Notes: generated by a model not told the origin, from the sequence alone. A stretch of DNA of 64,000 bases from Antedon mediterranea (GCF_964355755.1 NC_092673.1:5585001-5649000); one strand, 5' to 3'. Positions 12,201-38,301 are shown, numbered from the stretch's first letter. Numbers and translations are program-made.

Positions 12201-15200
12201 AGTGTTTTTCCATAATTTCAGAAGTATATATTCTGACTAGGATAGGGTATTAACAAATTAATGCCCTACCTCCCATTGAATGTGTCACCCAGATAACTGG
12301 TCGCTGGCCTATTCCAGCTTTTTCTAACTTCTTGAGTAATTCTTGACTCCTGGCAGCTAGTGAACGCCTGTGTGGTACAAAACATCATAACTTTTCACTT
12401 TGCCTGAATAGATATGTAATATAATGTCCTCTAAAATTTGAGACCATGTTATGATATCAAATTTTATATACTATAACTGCATTTGGTGAAACTTCCAGAT
12501 ATTAATGCCTCTTATGTTGGTACATTAAACTCTCCCAATACCGGATACCTTAAGGCTGGCCTAATATGTCTGTTTTTCAGGAAAGTCTGGTATTCAGAAC
12601 GTGTATCAAATGGTAAAAAAGGAATTTGGGATCTTTGGGACCAAAAAAAGTCTTGTTTTGGGAAAGTTTCCGGTTTTGGGAGAGTCTGGTATTGGGAGAG
12701 TTGATTGTATTATACTTTTTATTATTTATCTTATAATATGATGTGCGAGAAAACATTTTCTTACTTTTCTTGGCCATATGGGCATGACGATGTCCACTCG
12801 GAAACCTGAGTTTCATATGCTACTGTTATAATACGTAAATGAGGGCAGTCTTCAGCTAACCATGTCTGTAAGAAACAAAAATAAAATAACAAATAACTAA
12901 AATTATATGATGAATATTGATTGTATCCAGAGTGTAGAAAAATTTTCTCAAATCTCCAAAAATAGAAAACATTTTATCAATATTGTGTGAACACTAAACC
13001 TGTAACCAATACTGTAAACGTGATTGTGCATGACTAGACTGCGTAGAGATGTGACTTCAAACTGGCTTACCGTAATTTATTATTTAGTAACCCACACTCT
13101 AATAGTAACCCCACTTCTAATAGTAACCCACACTCTAATAGTAACCCCACTTCTAATAGTAACCCACACTCTAATAGTAACCCCACTTCTAATAGTAACC
13201 TACCTTATAAGTCAATCTATAATAATAACCCACTACTCTAATAGTAACCCATGGGGGTTACTAAAAAAAAAACCAAAAACTGGGGATGTGGCCAGCCACC
13301 GTATTTTGAAAAAAAGAAGATAATGCATGTTGGTCTCGGGAGTGGGGAGGATTGAATGTTTTTGAGTTTATAAAATAAATTTAGAGTTCAACCAAATTGT
13401 TTATTCCTACTGTTTTATTATTTTGCTATGAGTTGCTGACCGGAAAAGTTGGGGGTGGGTTACTATTTTCAGGTGCCTAATTTAAGATTAGTAATAGCCA
13501 CTACTCTAATAGTAACGCATACAAAAAAATAAAAAAATAATAACCCAGATTTACGGTATCTGAAGTGATGTATCCGTATCGTGTTGTGGTTACTCGCTTT
13601 TTAAGCTATAATCACATTGGAGTTTTTTATTATTTATTTATTCCTATCAGTGAAACATAAAAAAGGAGCACTGGGGAAAGGCAAAAGCCGCCAAGGACAA
13701 CTATCGCCGAAGGGCGTGTCTCTCTAACAAGTTATATCTAAGTTAAATTATATAACCTCTTTGTTTTTATTGATATGGAGTTTATTGAAATGCTTATAAT
13801 ATAAATGAATACCTGTATATTTATACTATACCTTGGGCCAACAAGGTGTCAAATCCTTATCATTGGTACTTGTGTCAGAAGTTTCTTCTTTTGCAGATGC
13901 CCGCTGCCTCCAGGAATGGAAAGCGCCACCAAGAAGACCATGTACAAATACTACATCAGCAACTACTTCATCACTGTAGGGAATTAGATTAAAATGTGAT
14001 GATTGTATTTAACTACTGTGGAGTAGCTTTGCATCAGGGAGTTGAGTAAATTGTCAGATGTTTGCCATAGTTTTTACTTTACACATTGAGAAAATTTTGA
14101 AAAAAGTAGTTCATTTTCAGATAAGTAAATTTTAAATCGTAGTTGCATAAATAAACTTTAGTTTAGAAAAAGGTATGAATTTACTGTAACCATATCATGT
14201 ACTGGATATTTGTAACTTTTTCTAGGAACTTTAATATAAAAAAAATAAATGCTTATTCACAAACCTGTATCTATACTGTGGATGAAGTTGGTATATGCCA
14301 TTTCTGAATACATTACCAGTGTGTAAACTGTCAAGGTTAGATAAGGCACGGCTAGCCTCCATCTGGAGAGGTATATGCTTTGATTTAACCCAGTTAACCA
14401 GTACACGTACAAACCCTGAGAAGGAAAGATAATAAGGTTTATCGCAAATAGCTTGATTTCGCGAGAACCGTCATTGCACAATGCTTAATGGGAAGGGATT
14501 GGAAGCAAAAGTGCCACCGCCGTATAATACCAACTTTATATACTGGTGGTGGCGCTATTGCTCCCAAACCCTTCACATCATGCATCGCTCATGCAATTTG
14601 CGATAGACCTAATAAGCTATGATATGCTGTCTATATAGGCTAAAAAGTTTGTGTGATCACCATTATATATTTTGGAGTGAATAGGCCAGAACACCACCGC
14701 TAATGTTTAATACACTGCCACAGTGATTAAATGATGATCTGGCGTTTGAACTATCCTTTTATTTTATATTTTTAAAATGAAGGTTCAAGTTATATACCGT
14801 AAATCTTTTAATAATAACCCACTACTCTAATAGTAACCCATGGGTATTTAGAGTCACAAAAACTATTGACAAAATAACATTTATGAAGACATGGTCCTTT
14901 ATGATGCAGCCTGTTGATCTTGGAAGTGGGGGAGGATTGAGTGTTTTTGAGTTTATAAAATAAAGTTAGAGTTAAAACAAATTCATTTATTCGTACTGTT
15001 TTATTATTTTGCTATGATTTGCTGACCGAAAAAGTTGGGGTGGGTTACTATTTTCAGGTGCCTAATTTAAGATTAGTAATAGTAACACACTACTCTAATA
15101 GTAACCCCCTTCTAATAGTAATCCATCCTTAAAAAACAATCAAATAATAATAACTCAGGGTTACAATTAGAAGATTTACGGTACCCCACTATTTAGAGGA

Positions 15201-18200
15201 CACCCCTATTAAATAGAAAATGTCCTGTTAAATGAATGTGGTAAACTTTATATTTTAACACTACGTTTAAAGCAATGTAAAGAATTATGTTATTAACATA
15301 CCAGCTTGAATAATGTTCTGATGAAACCGTGTGTATACTGCTAAATTTCCGAGAACCTGAGCCATGTAGCATTGCAACTGTAAACTCTGAGTGCGCCTAT
15401 GCTGCAGCTCCATCAGCAACTGCAAACCACCGTTACTAATAATATCTTCAGCATGAGTTTCAATCTGAAAATACATTTTAAAAAAAATGTCTCTAATTAT
15501 GTATGAATTCAAGCGCGAACATTGGTCAAAGTTTCTGATGACATTTGGTAAAGTTACCATGGTTAAATATACAATTTTTCAGGCTCAGTGCGAACAAGGT
15601 TTTAAATCTGTACGTCAGATTCGCCAAAATTACATACCTCCGAATGGTTGATAAGTGACATCAGATAGAACCTTTCAGCACGCTCCGTGGGAACTCTACT
15701 CAAACTACTCACAAAGGATAAGCTATTTCCTCCAAAGCAAAGAGCACCGCTCTGAAAAGATAGAAGTTTTAGATTTAGTATTATTTATGTTAAAGACAGT
15801 AAAATATTGTTATATTTGCGCTTTAAGCATTTAAAGTATTTTATTTTTATTTCTTTATTCTGATATAAAATCAATAGGATAAAAACACAAAAAAGTACCG
15901 AGACGGCAAACTTATTTCCATTGTGGTCCTAAACAAATATAACAGAATAAACAAGGAAAACCACAATTACTTAAACATAATACACAAACATATAGCAAAT
16001 TAAATTTCTCTTAATCTAAGAATTTCACAAAAATAACCTTTTGATCTCTGTTTAAATAATTGTAATGAAGAGGAGCTTTGAACAAAATAGGGGAGTGAAT
16101 TCCATAACTGAATGCTTGTTATTAAGAAAGTTGACCTGTTGTGAGTTCCTATGACTGGAATTTGGATCGAAATGCTGTCTCTAGCAAATCTTGTATTGTG
16201 ATTGTGACGTTGTCTCGTCAGGGTAATTGTATCCAGGTAAGTTGGAGCACTTTTATTAATTATTTTATACATAATACATAGTTTCCTCTCTTGTACCCTT
16301 AGGTCAACTGGCAACCAATTTAAGTTTACAAACTCATGTATACCTATATGAGATCGTGGTCCTAGGTTCGAAATGCACCTAATAATTTTGTTTTGAGACG
16401 TCTGTAGCCTATTTTTAATTATTTGTACATGAGTACCAAGTAGCACAATGAGTCTGCTGGTAAAGTTTTTTATGAAGAATTTTATGTTGGGTTCTTTGAG
16501 CACAAGTCGCTTTAGTACTAGCCTTTGTATACACTGTATGTTGTCCTGGGATAAACTAAAAATAGATTTAAAATAAATGGATCTAAATTACCTGATCATC
16601 TGCTTGCGCCGCATCGTCTCCTAAGAGGGCAGTCTTTGTAAAATATTCTGTGCACGCATCTAAACCACTTTTAGGTAGTGAGCCCAACAGATGACGAAAC
16701 CTTTCAACTAAATTTACCTAATGTAATAATGTGTAATAATGAAAATGTTTAAACTTCCATAAATAGCTTTAAGAATTGACAATTTAAGAGCATCCGAAAG
16801 CTCTGTCTCCACTTTCAAACATTTGAGCACATCACACTTTTTTGTAAAAGTAGTTTGATAGTGTAGACAGAGCTTACTTAACACATCAAATACACTTGGG
16901 ATGTGCCATTTAGAATAAAAATAATTGATTAAATCAGTTATACATTTATTTGTCACATAAAGTTGGATAGTGTAGACAGAGATTTCACTAAATTCACTAA
17001 ATGATGGTTATTATCCATTATAACCAATCAAACATACCTTGTTTTCTTGAACAGGAGGAGGTGGTGGAAGAAAGAAACGACTATCAACATCAGGTGACCT
17101 AGCTAAACCAATAAGAGTGTTCTGATCACATGCTTGAGCGACAACTTGGTAATCGGCATCTAATTATACAACAATTTAAATGTTTAAAGCTCTGTCTAAA
17201 CAAAAAAGTGTAATGTGCCCAAATATGGTAGTAATATGATTACATCGTGTCCATATATGAGAGCATATCACATTTGTTTGTCACATAAAGTTTGATTTAG
17301 AATTATACTACAGTATTTACTTTGGTTTTCAGGAACCGGAATGCTACCAAACTAGTTTGACAAAAAAAGTGTGATGTGCCCAAATATAGTAGTGATATTC
17401 CCAAATATGGTAATGATATTCCCAAATATGGTAGTGATATGCCAAAATATGGTAGTGATATGACATCATCATGTCCATATATGAGCATATCACATTTTTT
17501 TGTCACAAAAAGTTTGATAGTGTAGACAGGGCTTTACACACATTAAAAGAACACCCATTCAGGACCTAGGAAAGTGTCTCCCATAATATTTAAAGCACTA
17601 AAGAAATAAAGACTGAAATACAACAGTTTACCATGCCATCCATGTACGTTAGCCAATGATGATATAGCAAGTTGGCGATCATATGGTTTATCTGACTTAG
17701 CCTTCTGTAATAAGCGCCAAGGATTGGCTGTACTTGTGTCTAAAGGTACCCAAAACGGTAACCAAGATGTGCCTGCAAGATTAACAAAATACTGTCAGTG
17801 TCACTAACAAAATAATGTTTAACAGTATTTTAACAATTCTTGGTTCATATGGTAAAAACATAGGATGTTGTTTTAAAGCTCTGTCTACACTATCAAACTT
17901 TATGTCACCAAAAAAATGTGATGTGCCCATATGGACATGATGATGTCATATCACTACCAAATTTAAGCATATCACTACCATATTTGGGCACATCACACTT
18001 TTTGTTGTCATACTTGTTTGATAATGAGCTTAATAACAACCTTAACTTAATGTTGTTTTCAATGGGAAGAAATCTCAGGTTGTGCTTTGATTTTCAGAAT
18101 TCAAAGTGGTATATAGTATTATACTGTACATGAAAGTGTAATGTATTGGACTTACTTGGATGTTTATCTTCAATGATGTTCTCCAATGTGTTTTTCATAT

Positions 18201-19691
18201 TTGTTACCATGTTTGACTGGCCTACAAACAAACATGCATGCTACAGGTTTAGTACACACTGCATTATGTCTAAGTATCTAGATTAGTATTCTATAGGTTA
18301 ATGTTTCTATTATGTATCGAAGCGTATGGCCGAGCAGCTAAGATAGTGGAACCGTAATCCATAGGTATAATCGGTAAGGGTTCGCGTCGCACTTGCTCCA
18401 TTGTTCTGGTGGTAGAAAGAGTCTTTTCTGGTAAGGACTATAAACCGTAGGTCCAGTGTGCACTTTAAATAACCTAGTACATCTTTCGAAGGCGAGTAGG
18501 AGGGTTACCCTGGTGTAGTACTAGTCCATACAGCCACTTTCGTGAACAGAAAAGAGAGCACCGCATATGTCTCTCTGCAGGACATGATGAGTCCCTTAGG
18601 GGAGAGGAATGTTATTGAAAGTTTAGTCCACAGCACCTTGAGAAATTTAGTCTTTAGTGGATATGTGCACTTTACAAATCTTATATTATATTATTATATT
18701 ATGTTATATTAGTGTTTTCTATAGGCTAGTGTTTTTTATTGGTCAATATTTCTATATGTTTTTAGCTTACTATGTGAATGTTTCCTATGATTTTGCGAAC
18801 ATATTTGGTGATTATAATTGTAGCCTGAATGTATAAATATTGAATCTTGTGTGACACAGACACATTAATTTAAAAAAATCTAAGAAAAGATTACTGTATT
18901 TAATAAAAAAAATATTTTGCATGCACAAATGCGATTAGGTATTATTAATTAATAATATTTATACTAGCCCTTAAGATAATACCTTGCTTAATGTCCTCAG
19001 TCTTCACGTAGATGTACGGGCTATGATGCTCAATGCTTAGTTGGTTTGTTTTAAAGTTCATCGCCCTATCAATGTCTTGAAATAACTTGTAAACGAGGAT
19101 ACCAACCCTGTCAAGTATTAATTAAGAAAACTAACTCAACATTCTAAGATTTTGAGGATTAAACCATAAATTATCTTTAAAATCATAAACTATGGTGGGG
19201 AAAAAAGAGAACAGAATGCTATACAGTTCTTAAAATAATTGTTCTGGGGTAACTTTGTGTAAGTTTAATTTACTTCCATTTTAAAATAATCCTTTCATTG
19301 AACAGTGTGGATAGCCATTTACAGTATTTGTTGATTTGGAGTATTATTAATACTCTAGTTAGTACTGTATTTACATTATTTATTAATATTTATACTAGCC
19401 TACCTACCCTCCAACGATGGACAATGTAGCTAAGGCAATTTTTCCTACAAAGAAAATATATGTTAGATTACAATGCTGAGCATATATTTACTGTTCTATA
19501 AAATCTGTGTGCAGTGACAGTGATTGCCTTTGATAATGTGTTTGAATTTGAACATGTGAATTTTAAAAATCATTATTTAACCTATAAATAGGTTGCCTAC
19601 TTGCTACTATAACTTATAAAGTTAAACTTAAATTTAAACAAAATCCCTTACCTTTTATAGACTTCCTCAGCCTAGGGTTAGGCCTCGCCAT
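9230..19691 (-). CDS. SERAC1: SERAC1 (serine active site-containing protein 1), complete, 16 coding exons
   Basis: Coding exons in transcript order: 19691-19652, 19444-19408, 19107-18983, 18221-18156, 17772-17632, 17159-17038, 16717-16592, 15751-15638, 15464-15302, 14415-14265, 13973-13832, 12865-12765, 12367-12270, 11801-11619, 10941-10801, 9450-9230. All junctions are GT-AG, and the lengths sum to 1971 nt, giving 656 aa plus TAG; human SERAC1 is about 654 aa. Residues about 16-34 form one hydrophobic segment ([20 protein letters not shown]), fitting an N-terminal membrane anchor. Residues about 258-360 resemble armadillo-like helices ending [10 protein letters not shown]. The alpha/beta-hydrolase part has VFVHGLLGG (His373-Gly374), [17 protein letters not shown], the nucleophile motif WVTHSMGG with Ser473, and [16 protein letters not shown] with the likely catalytic His597. 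In mammals SERAC1 acts at mitochondria-ER contacts in phosphatidylglycerol remodelling and cholesterol traffic. The first G of GxSxG is Thr here, as it is non-Gly (Ser) in human. The C-terminal ~30 residues are not recognised. Exon edges were chosen by eye. Confidence 0.95.
9526..9868. mobile_element. MITE-3 copy A (CAAAGAACTTATAACAC ends)
   Basis: It lies in the last SERAC1 intron. The perfect terminal inverted repeat CAAAGAACTTATAACACAAG extends to about 31 bp. The flanking 7-mers GTATTGC (9519-9525) and GTATTAC (9869-9875) match at 6 of 7 positions, consistent with a target duplication. A second copy is at 37057-37464. There is no coding capacity. Superfamily not assigned; the 7-bp duplication is near the size used by hAT or P elements. 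Confidence 0.88.
11110..11408 (-). mobile_element. SINE-B copy (tRNA Leu/Ser-like head), minus strand
   Basis: On the minus strand the head reads GACTGAGCGGTTAAGACAGTG and then GCAAGGGTTCGAGGCTCACT, that is A-box and B-box words of a long-variable-arm tRNA. The body has TGTAGGTCCAGTGCACAAAC and GAGTAGGGGGTTACCCCGG. Four further copies in the window share this body (18311, 28160, 28960, 33715). Confidence 0.8.
11870..12046 (-). mobile_element. SINE-A copy (intact tRNA-like head plus shared tail), minus strand
   Basis: A tRNA-like head (11966-12037) is followed on the minus strand by a tail that includes AATTAATTAAATTTCAATAT and CCGGACGGTTTAGAATTAAT. The same tail recurs at 40585-40656 (next to a damaged head) and alone at 40806-40865. 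That makes this a dispersed tRNA-derived element and not a lone tRNA gene. Confidence 0.75.
11966..12037 (-). tRNA. tRNA-like cloverleaf, 72 nt, probably a SINE head or tRNA pseudogene
   Basis: On the minus strand the acceptor GCCCCAG pairs with TTGGGGC (one G-U), the D stem is GTCT/GGAC, the anticodon stem TCTGC/GCAGA, and the T stem CCGGG/CTCGG with loop TTCGTAT. The discriminator base is G. The anticodon loop ATATCAA would give anticodon ATC, which is not a standard eukaryotic tRNA anticodon. That, and the repeated flank, argue for a SINE head rather than a working tRNA. Confidence 0.55.
12087..12126. mobile_element. MITE-1 right-end fragment
   Basis: Only GGGCACATAAAATT and TTTTGATAGTGTAGACAGAG remain, after a short TA run. 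It lies in a SERAC1 intron next to the SINE-A copy. Confidence 0.65.
12526..12706. mobile_element. Small inverted-repeat element (AAACTCTCCCAATACC ends)
   Basis: In a SERAC1 intron, TTAAACTCTCCCAATACCGG on the left is the reverse complement of the right end (GGTATTGGGAGAGTTGA), apart from small differences. TTTTGGGA-type words recur inside. It is about 180 bp and non-coding. No second copy was seen, so it could be a local inverted duplication. Confidence 0.45.
13069..13557. mobile_element. MITE-4 copy with expanded TAATAGTAACCC repeat
   Basis: The ends ACCGTAATTTA and AGATTTACGGT are inverted repeats. The core is shared with 14796-15182 (CTGTTTTATTATTTTGCTAT, GGGTTACTATTTTCAGGTGC). The left side carries about six tandem CTAATAGTAACCC-type units (13085-13253) that are fewer in the other copy. 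It lies in a SERAC1 intron. Confidence 0.8.
14796..15182. mobile_element. MITE-4 copy (ACCGTAAATCT ends)
   Basis: The left end ACCGTAAATCTTTTAATAAT and the right end AGAAGATTTACGGT are inverted repeats, with TA flanks. The interior matches 13069-13557. The proline-lacking open frames across the repeats have no family resemblance. It lies in a SERAC1 intron. Confidence 0.8.
15840..16503 (-). mobile_element. LINE relic: C-terminal end of a reverse-transcriptase polyprotein, minus strand
   Basis: An open frame of 167 codons (16503-16000) has the layout of the far C-terminus of non-LTR retrotransposon ORF2: [11 protein letters not shown], then [15 protein letters not shown], then [10 protein letters not shown], then SIQLWNSLP and a basic end. 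This pattern is common in CR1/L2/RTE-X type elements. The reverse-transcriptase catalytic part is missing, so it is a 5'-truncated insertion. It lies in a SERAC1 intron in the same orientation as the gene. Confidence 0.82.
16798..16982. mobile_element. Short MITE-1 copy plus adjacent right-end fragment
   Basis: A 78-bp internally deleted copy (16798-16875) keeps both ends. About 75 bp further on, TTGTCACATAAAGTTGGATA and TAGTGTAGACAGAG (16951-16982) repeat just the right end. It lies in a SERAC1 intron. Confidence 0.75.
17187..17534. mobile_element. Two abutting MITE-1 copies, one with a 3-unit internal repeat
   Basis: The first copy (17187-17297) has a shortened left end (AAGCTCTGTCTAAAC). 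The second (17347-17534) carries three near-perfect units of CCCAAATATGGTAGTGATAT before the central ATGACATCATCATGTCCATA, and ends TTTGATAGTGTAGACAGGGC. This shows that the internal unit expands in tandem. Confidence 0.8.
17876..18032. mobile_element. MITE-1 copy
   Basis: The left end AAGCTCTGTCTACACTATC is intact. The right end is decayed (TTTGATAATGAGCTT, lacking the GTGTAGACA block). The interior is in the opposite orientation to the 17347 copy. It lies in a SERAC1 intron. Confidence 0.8.
18311..18712 (+). mobile_element. SINE-B copy with LINE-like 3' tail, plus strand
   Basis: The head ATGGCCGAGCAGCTAAGATA resembles the A-box region of a Leu/Ser tRNA, and GTAAGGGTTCGCGTCGCACT is the degenerate B-box. 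The body includes CTATAAACCGTAGGTCCAGT and GAGTAGGAGGGTTACCCTGG. The end, GTGGATATGTGCACTTTACA followed by AATCTTA and TTATATTA repeats, matches the end of the LINE relic at 30620-31065. It lies in a SERAC1 intron, antisense to the gene. Confidence 0.82.
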
Positions 19692-21491
19692 CTTTTAACT
19701 AGCCTATGTAAAAAGACTAGACAAATAGACAGTTCAAAAGCCTAGTACGTAGTAAGGCTGGGTGGGTAGGCCTAGACTCCTAGTAGTAGTAGTAGGATCT
19801 TTTTTTCTTATTTTATTTATTTTATCTCAATCAAAGTTTTCTCACTTTTAATAATAAATAGTATCCAAAGTTTTCGGAATACAATAGTTAACGCATTTGA
19901 AAGCTATTTTCTTTCAATAAATTCTGATTGTTTAACTAATTAGATTAGGTCTATGCCTAGGCCCATAACAACTCGTCGACTTGTGTATTGTTGACATCAT
20001 TGAGCGTGCTTCGCTGGCTTTCACTCCTGAACGAACACCGATTGAGACCAGAGAGAGACAGGCCTAGAGAGGCTAGCCTATGAGGTCTAGGCTAGCCATC
20101 CATCCTATATCCTAAAAGGTTCACACGTTTAACATATATTATGTGTGAATACTACACAATCAATAACCCAATACATTTATATTATAGATTAATAATATGA
20201 TTATTAAAGTAGATAACAGAGCAGTCACAGAGTATTCAAATTTTATCAGCACTTTTCAGCTTCGCCGATCTCCCTTCTTAAAAAATGCAGTGACCCCAAA
20301 TGGCATGACGTAACAGTTACTTACAGCCAATGAAAATCGAATATGACTCTTTCTTTTTTCTTGCTTTCTTTTTTTGTTTAGACGTACATCGACCGGTTCA
20401 AGATTCAAGAAATTTTATTTCTTCACTTAAAGTGGAGATTCATTTTGCTTGGCATAATTAAGACTACATAAAAATAATACCAAAAAACGTGTAAATAATT
20501 GTGTTTTTTAGAGTTGTTTGTCGCAATTTTTCTCATATTATGTTCCTTTGTTTGTATATCATAGTAGATCAAGTTATAGTTTCATGTTTCAAATATTTAT
20601 TACTTTCTTTAGATTCATCTTATCAATAAACAATTTTTATTAAGTATTATTTCCAAATTGTTTTGAGAACTATTTATCGTCGATGCGCTATGCCTATTAA
20701 AATTTAATTTTATATTTTTGTCGAGATGCGACTGCAACTGTAGGCCTACTATTGTGACTAGCTGCGGAGCTGAGTTGAATATGAGCTGAGAACAAATATA
20801 TTGCAAGTTGCATGTACGTGCAACCGTTGTTGCACAGTTTAGAAAGCCATTAATCATGCATGTTTTGTTAATGAAAGTTTGAGTCATCTCAAGAGCACCT
20901 CCGTGAGGTCTTCCTCGCAACTCGTTTAGTAAGAAACTTTTTCGTGAAACAAACGAAGAGCATTGGCCTATACTGAATTATATTTTATACTACAACCAGC
21001 CCCTATTCAGAGGACATATAATTATTAGTGGAGACTTTAGTTTCGCTATTCTAGTGACAATTTTGTTCTAGTTCTTTTACAAGTTATAGGCCTACCCTAG
21101 TAGGCCCTAAGGAAGTAATTTTACTCTCCTCTGGTTATAGGCCTACATATTACTGACACTAAATTGTGCGTTTTTGTGTATTTTCATATTTTGTAATAAA
21201 ATGGTATTTGCTATACATAAAATGTATAACAACGCAAATAATATCAACGCTCAAAATACTCCGTTAAGTAAGCACTTAACGGAAAAAACTATACTTAACG
21301 CGGACGGTAAAAGTCCCAATTTCCAAGTTTAACGAAAACAAATAGTTTGTTGTGAAAACACACTAACCGATTACGCATGCTCAGTAAGGGCTGCCATGTT
21401 GTCTACGGAAGTTATGTTTAGGAAAGGTTTAGGGAAGAAATAGTTTATTTTTTATTGTTTTGACCACTGATTTTAATGAAAATTTACGTCG
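19692..21491. promoter_or_regulatory. Head-to-head intergenic region, probable promoters of SERAC1 and FHIP2
   Basis: The SERAC1 start codon (minus) and the FHIP2 start codon (plus) face away from each other across 1.8 kb. The interval and its margins hold a cluster of TAGGCCTA/CTAGGC-type words (about 19768, 19950, 20060-20095, 20741, 21086, 21138) that are scarce in the following 19 kb. CpG dinucleotides are also more frequent near 19980-20060, 20660-20930 and 21400-21600. No TATA box was assigned. Two separate promoters or one bidirectional promoter are both possible. Confidence 0.6.
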
Positions 21492-35608
<14,117 letters not shown>

Positions 35609-35613
35609 TGAAA

Positions 35614-35950
35614 AGAACACTGTACTAACTCTGCCACGGAAGGAATGACATACTGGTTGACCTCCAGGTTGATCGTTTTATGTAAAGAACACTACTAACT
35701 GCCACGGAAGGAATAACATACTGGTTGACCTCCAGGTTGATCATTTTATGTAAAGAACACTGTACTAACTCTGCCACGGAAGGAATGACATACTGGTTGA
35801 CCTCCAGGTTGATCATTTTATGTAAAGAACACTGTACTAACTCTGCCATAGAAGGAATAACATATTGGTTGACCCCCAGGTTGATCGTTTATGTAAAGAA
35901 CACTGTACCATCTCTGCCACAGAAGGAATGACATACTGGTTGACCCCAGC
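35614..35950 (+). repeat. ~70-bp tandem repeat in the FHIP2 3' UTR, about 4.7 units
   Basis: Units begin AAAGAACACTGTACTAACTC (about 35614, 35682, 35752, 35824, 35896) and contain GGAATGACATACTGGTTGAC and CCAGGTTGATCATTTTATGT. The array starts a few bases after the stop codon at 35606-35608, so it would be transcribed as 3' UTR. Units differ by single substitutions and short deletions. Confidence 0.9.
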
Positions 35951-36504
35951 GTGATTGTTTATGTTTTTTGTGATCTTATTATGGAGCCAGGTCATTATTA
36001 ACTGGTCTAATATGGATAGTGTACACAGCAATGGAATCTGCTTTTTAGAGTTGTAAGCGAGGTGTGTCTCACAAAAGGCGACTCCCGCTCCACACAGACT
36101 ACATTTATTTGTGTGCTTCAATGCCTTAAACAGACCAAGTAAATGCTGTTTTATTTTCTTGCTCATGGAGTTCTGATTCACACTGAGCTAACTATGCTGT
36201 CCTTATCTTGTATGGTAATTAATGCTGAAGTCATTGTTATACAAGATTCTTACTCACTGATGGTATAATTCTGTGTGCTCATGGAGTAATTTTGGCGTCA
36301 CACAGAGCTAATGACGCCATCTTTATATTGTGCTTGATAATTAATGCAGAATATTGCTACTTACTGATGGTTAATTTTTGCATAAAAACGTAAAACCATA
36401 AATCTATTCATGTTATTATTTAACTTAACAAAGCTGACTGAAAAATTGTTTGCTAAATAGCGTTTTATTTATTTTATATATTAGTAATTGTAGACAACAT
36501 TATT

Positions 36505-37560
36505 ACACATACATGTTTCCTCTCACTCAGTATCTACTGGTATATGGTAGAACTTCTTTAAAGGTACACCTTCGGGACCCAACAAAGTGTTCCCTTAATA
36601 GGAGTGCCCCCTTAATAGGGTATCCCAAATATACACATACATGTTTCCTCTCACTCAGTATTTACTGGTATATGGTAGAACTTCTTTAAAGGTACACCTT
36701 CGGGACCCAACAAAGTGTTCCCTTAATAGGAGTGCCCCCTTAATAGGGTATCCCAAATATACACATACATGTTTCCTCTCACTCAGTATCTACTGGTATA
36801 TGGTAGAACTTCTTTAAAGGTACACCTTCGGGACCCAACAAAGTGTTCCCTTAATAGGAGTGCCCCCTTAATAGGGTATCCCAAATATACACATACATGT
36901 TTCCTCTCAATCAGTATCTACTGGTATATGGTAGAACTTCTTTAAAGGTACACCTTCGGGACCCAACAAAGTGTTCCCCTTAATAGGAGTGCCCCCTTAA
37001 TAGGGTGTCCAAAATATACACATACATGTTTCCTCTCACTCAGTATCTACTAGTATCAAAGAACTTATAACACAAGAATCTCCTGTTCTTCAATTTGCAT
37101 TCAAAACACAGTATCGGAAGTACAGGGTTAAAAGGTCAAACTGGACGCCATTTCACAGCATGGAGCAGCGCCCCCTCCAAACTAGGAAGTCAATTACTCT
37201 ACCCCACCTAGAGTATTAGCAGATCCCCTCTATGATTTTGACTTTCTAATTTGATGCGGGCGCCCTACTCCTCAGTCAATTACTCTATCCCCCCTAGAGT
37301 ATTAGCAGATCCCCTCTATGATTTTGACTTTCTAATTTGATGCGGGCGCCCTACTCCATGGCTCACAATGACGCCACCCATTAGCTCTATTCTATCCCAC
37401 AATGCCTTTCGAAATTGTTACGCACTTCGGACGAACAGGAGATTCTTGTGTTATAAGTTCTTTGCTAGTATACAGTAAAACCTCTTTAAAGGTACACCTT
37501 CTGGAGCCAACAAAGTGTCCCCCTTAATAGGGGTGCCCCCTTAACAGGGTGTCCCAAATT
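36505..37560. repeat. 127-bp minisatellite (GTGTTCCCTTAATAGGAGTG family), interrupted by a MITE
   Basis: About four and a half units (starts near 36505, 36633, 36761, 36888, 37017) contain CATGTTTCCTCTCACTCAGT, CTTTAAAGGTACACCTTCGG and the complementary pair GTGTTCCCTTAATAGG / CCCTTAATAGGGTATCC. After the MITE-3 copy (37057-37464) the array resumes at about 37472 with diverged units to about 37560. It lies downstream of FHIP2. Confidence 0.88.
37057..37464. mobile_element. MITE-3 copy B, with internal duplication and 7-bp TSD
   Basis: The terminal inverted repeats CAAAGAACTTATAACACAAG match copy A at 9526. CTAGTAT occurs exactly on both sides (37050-37056 and 37465-37471). An internal stretch containing AGAGTATTAGCAGATCCCCT and TTTGATGCGGGCGCCCTACT is duplicated in tandem (about 37191-37275 and 37276-37362), which explains the extra 65 bp over copy A. 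Confidence 0.92.
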
Positions 37561-38301
37561 ATACATACATGTTTTTTGTGTCCCCTTAATAGAGGTGGTG
37601 TCCCAAAGTAAGAGTTCTACTGTACTATGTTCCATAGCAGATCACTTTAAAATATAACTCAACCAAATAACATACACATAATTACATCCTTGACTTACAT
37701 GCAGATGTTGTTTATTTTTCTGAAGAACTTAAATAGAAAATCTACTAAATATACATAAAGTTGAAGATTTTTAGAATAATTTTAAACATTGTTCTGCTAA
37801 TTTCACATGTGGGTGCCTTAACAATATGTTGTTGGTGCTAAGTGAATAGTGTATTGATTTTTAAAGTAATGTAATTTTTAAATTAAATGTGATATTCATT
37901 GCTTTTGTGTGTAGGAGATTGAACTGATACAGCTTTCCACACAAGGTGGTGTGATGTAATTATTAGCTGAATTAGCCCTCGACACCACCCTAATTTATTT
38001 TTCTTTTAATTTTATTCTATATGTTTTAATTATGTAATTTAATTATTATGCTAATTAATATATACCTACACTAAAATATGCATGCATAAATAAGTAATAT
38101 AAAATCAGTTGATAATTAATAAAAATGTGTGTATGCATTTGATAACATTTAATATATTTAAATTAGTCAATGAGTAAAAGATTTTTTTTAGTAATATATG
38201 CAAATGGTTAACAAATTCTAAATCAACAACCTTGACGGAATCAGTCCTATTTTTATGGAGGTAGAAAACTTATATATAGAAAAAAACATTTTATTAGTCT
38301 G

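Noticed and set aside
16798-18032. CRISPR-like spaced repeats
   Set aside because: The repeats are MITE-1 copies with inverted ends in a eukaryotic intron; the spacing is irregular.
20615-20920. Minus-strand 101-codon open frame in the SERAC1/FHIP2 interval
   Set aside because: No recognisable domain, and it lies in the likely promoter region. It would need transcript support.
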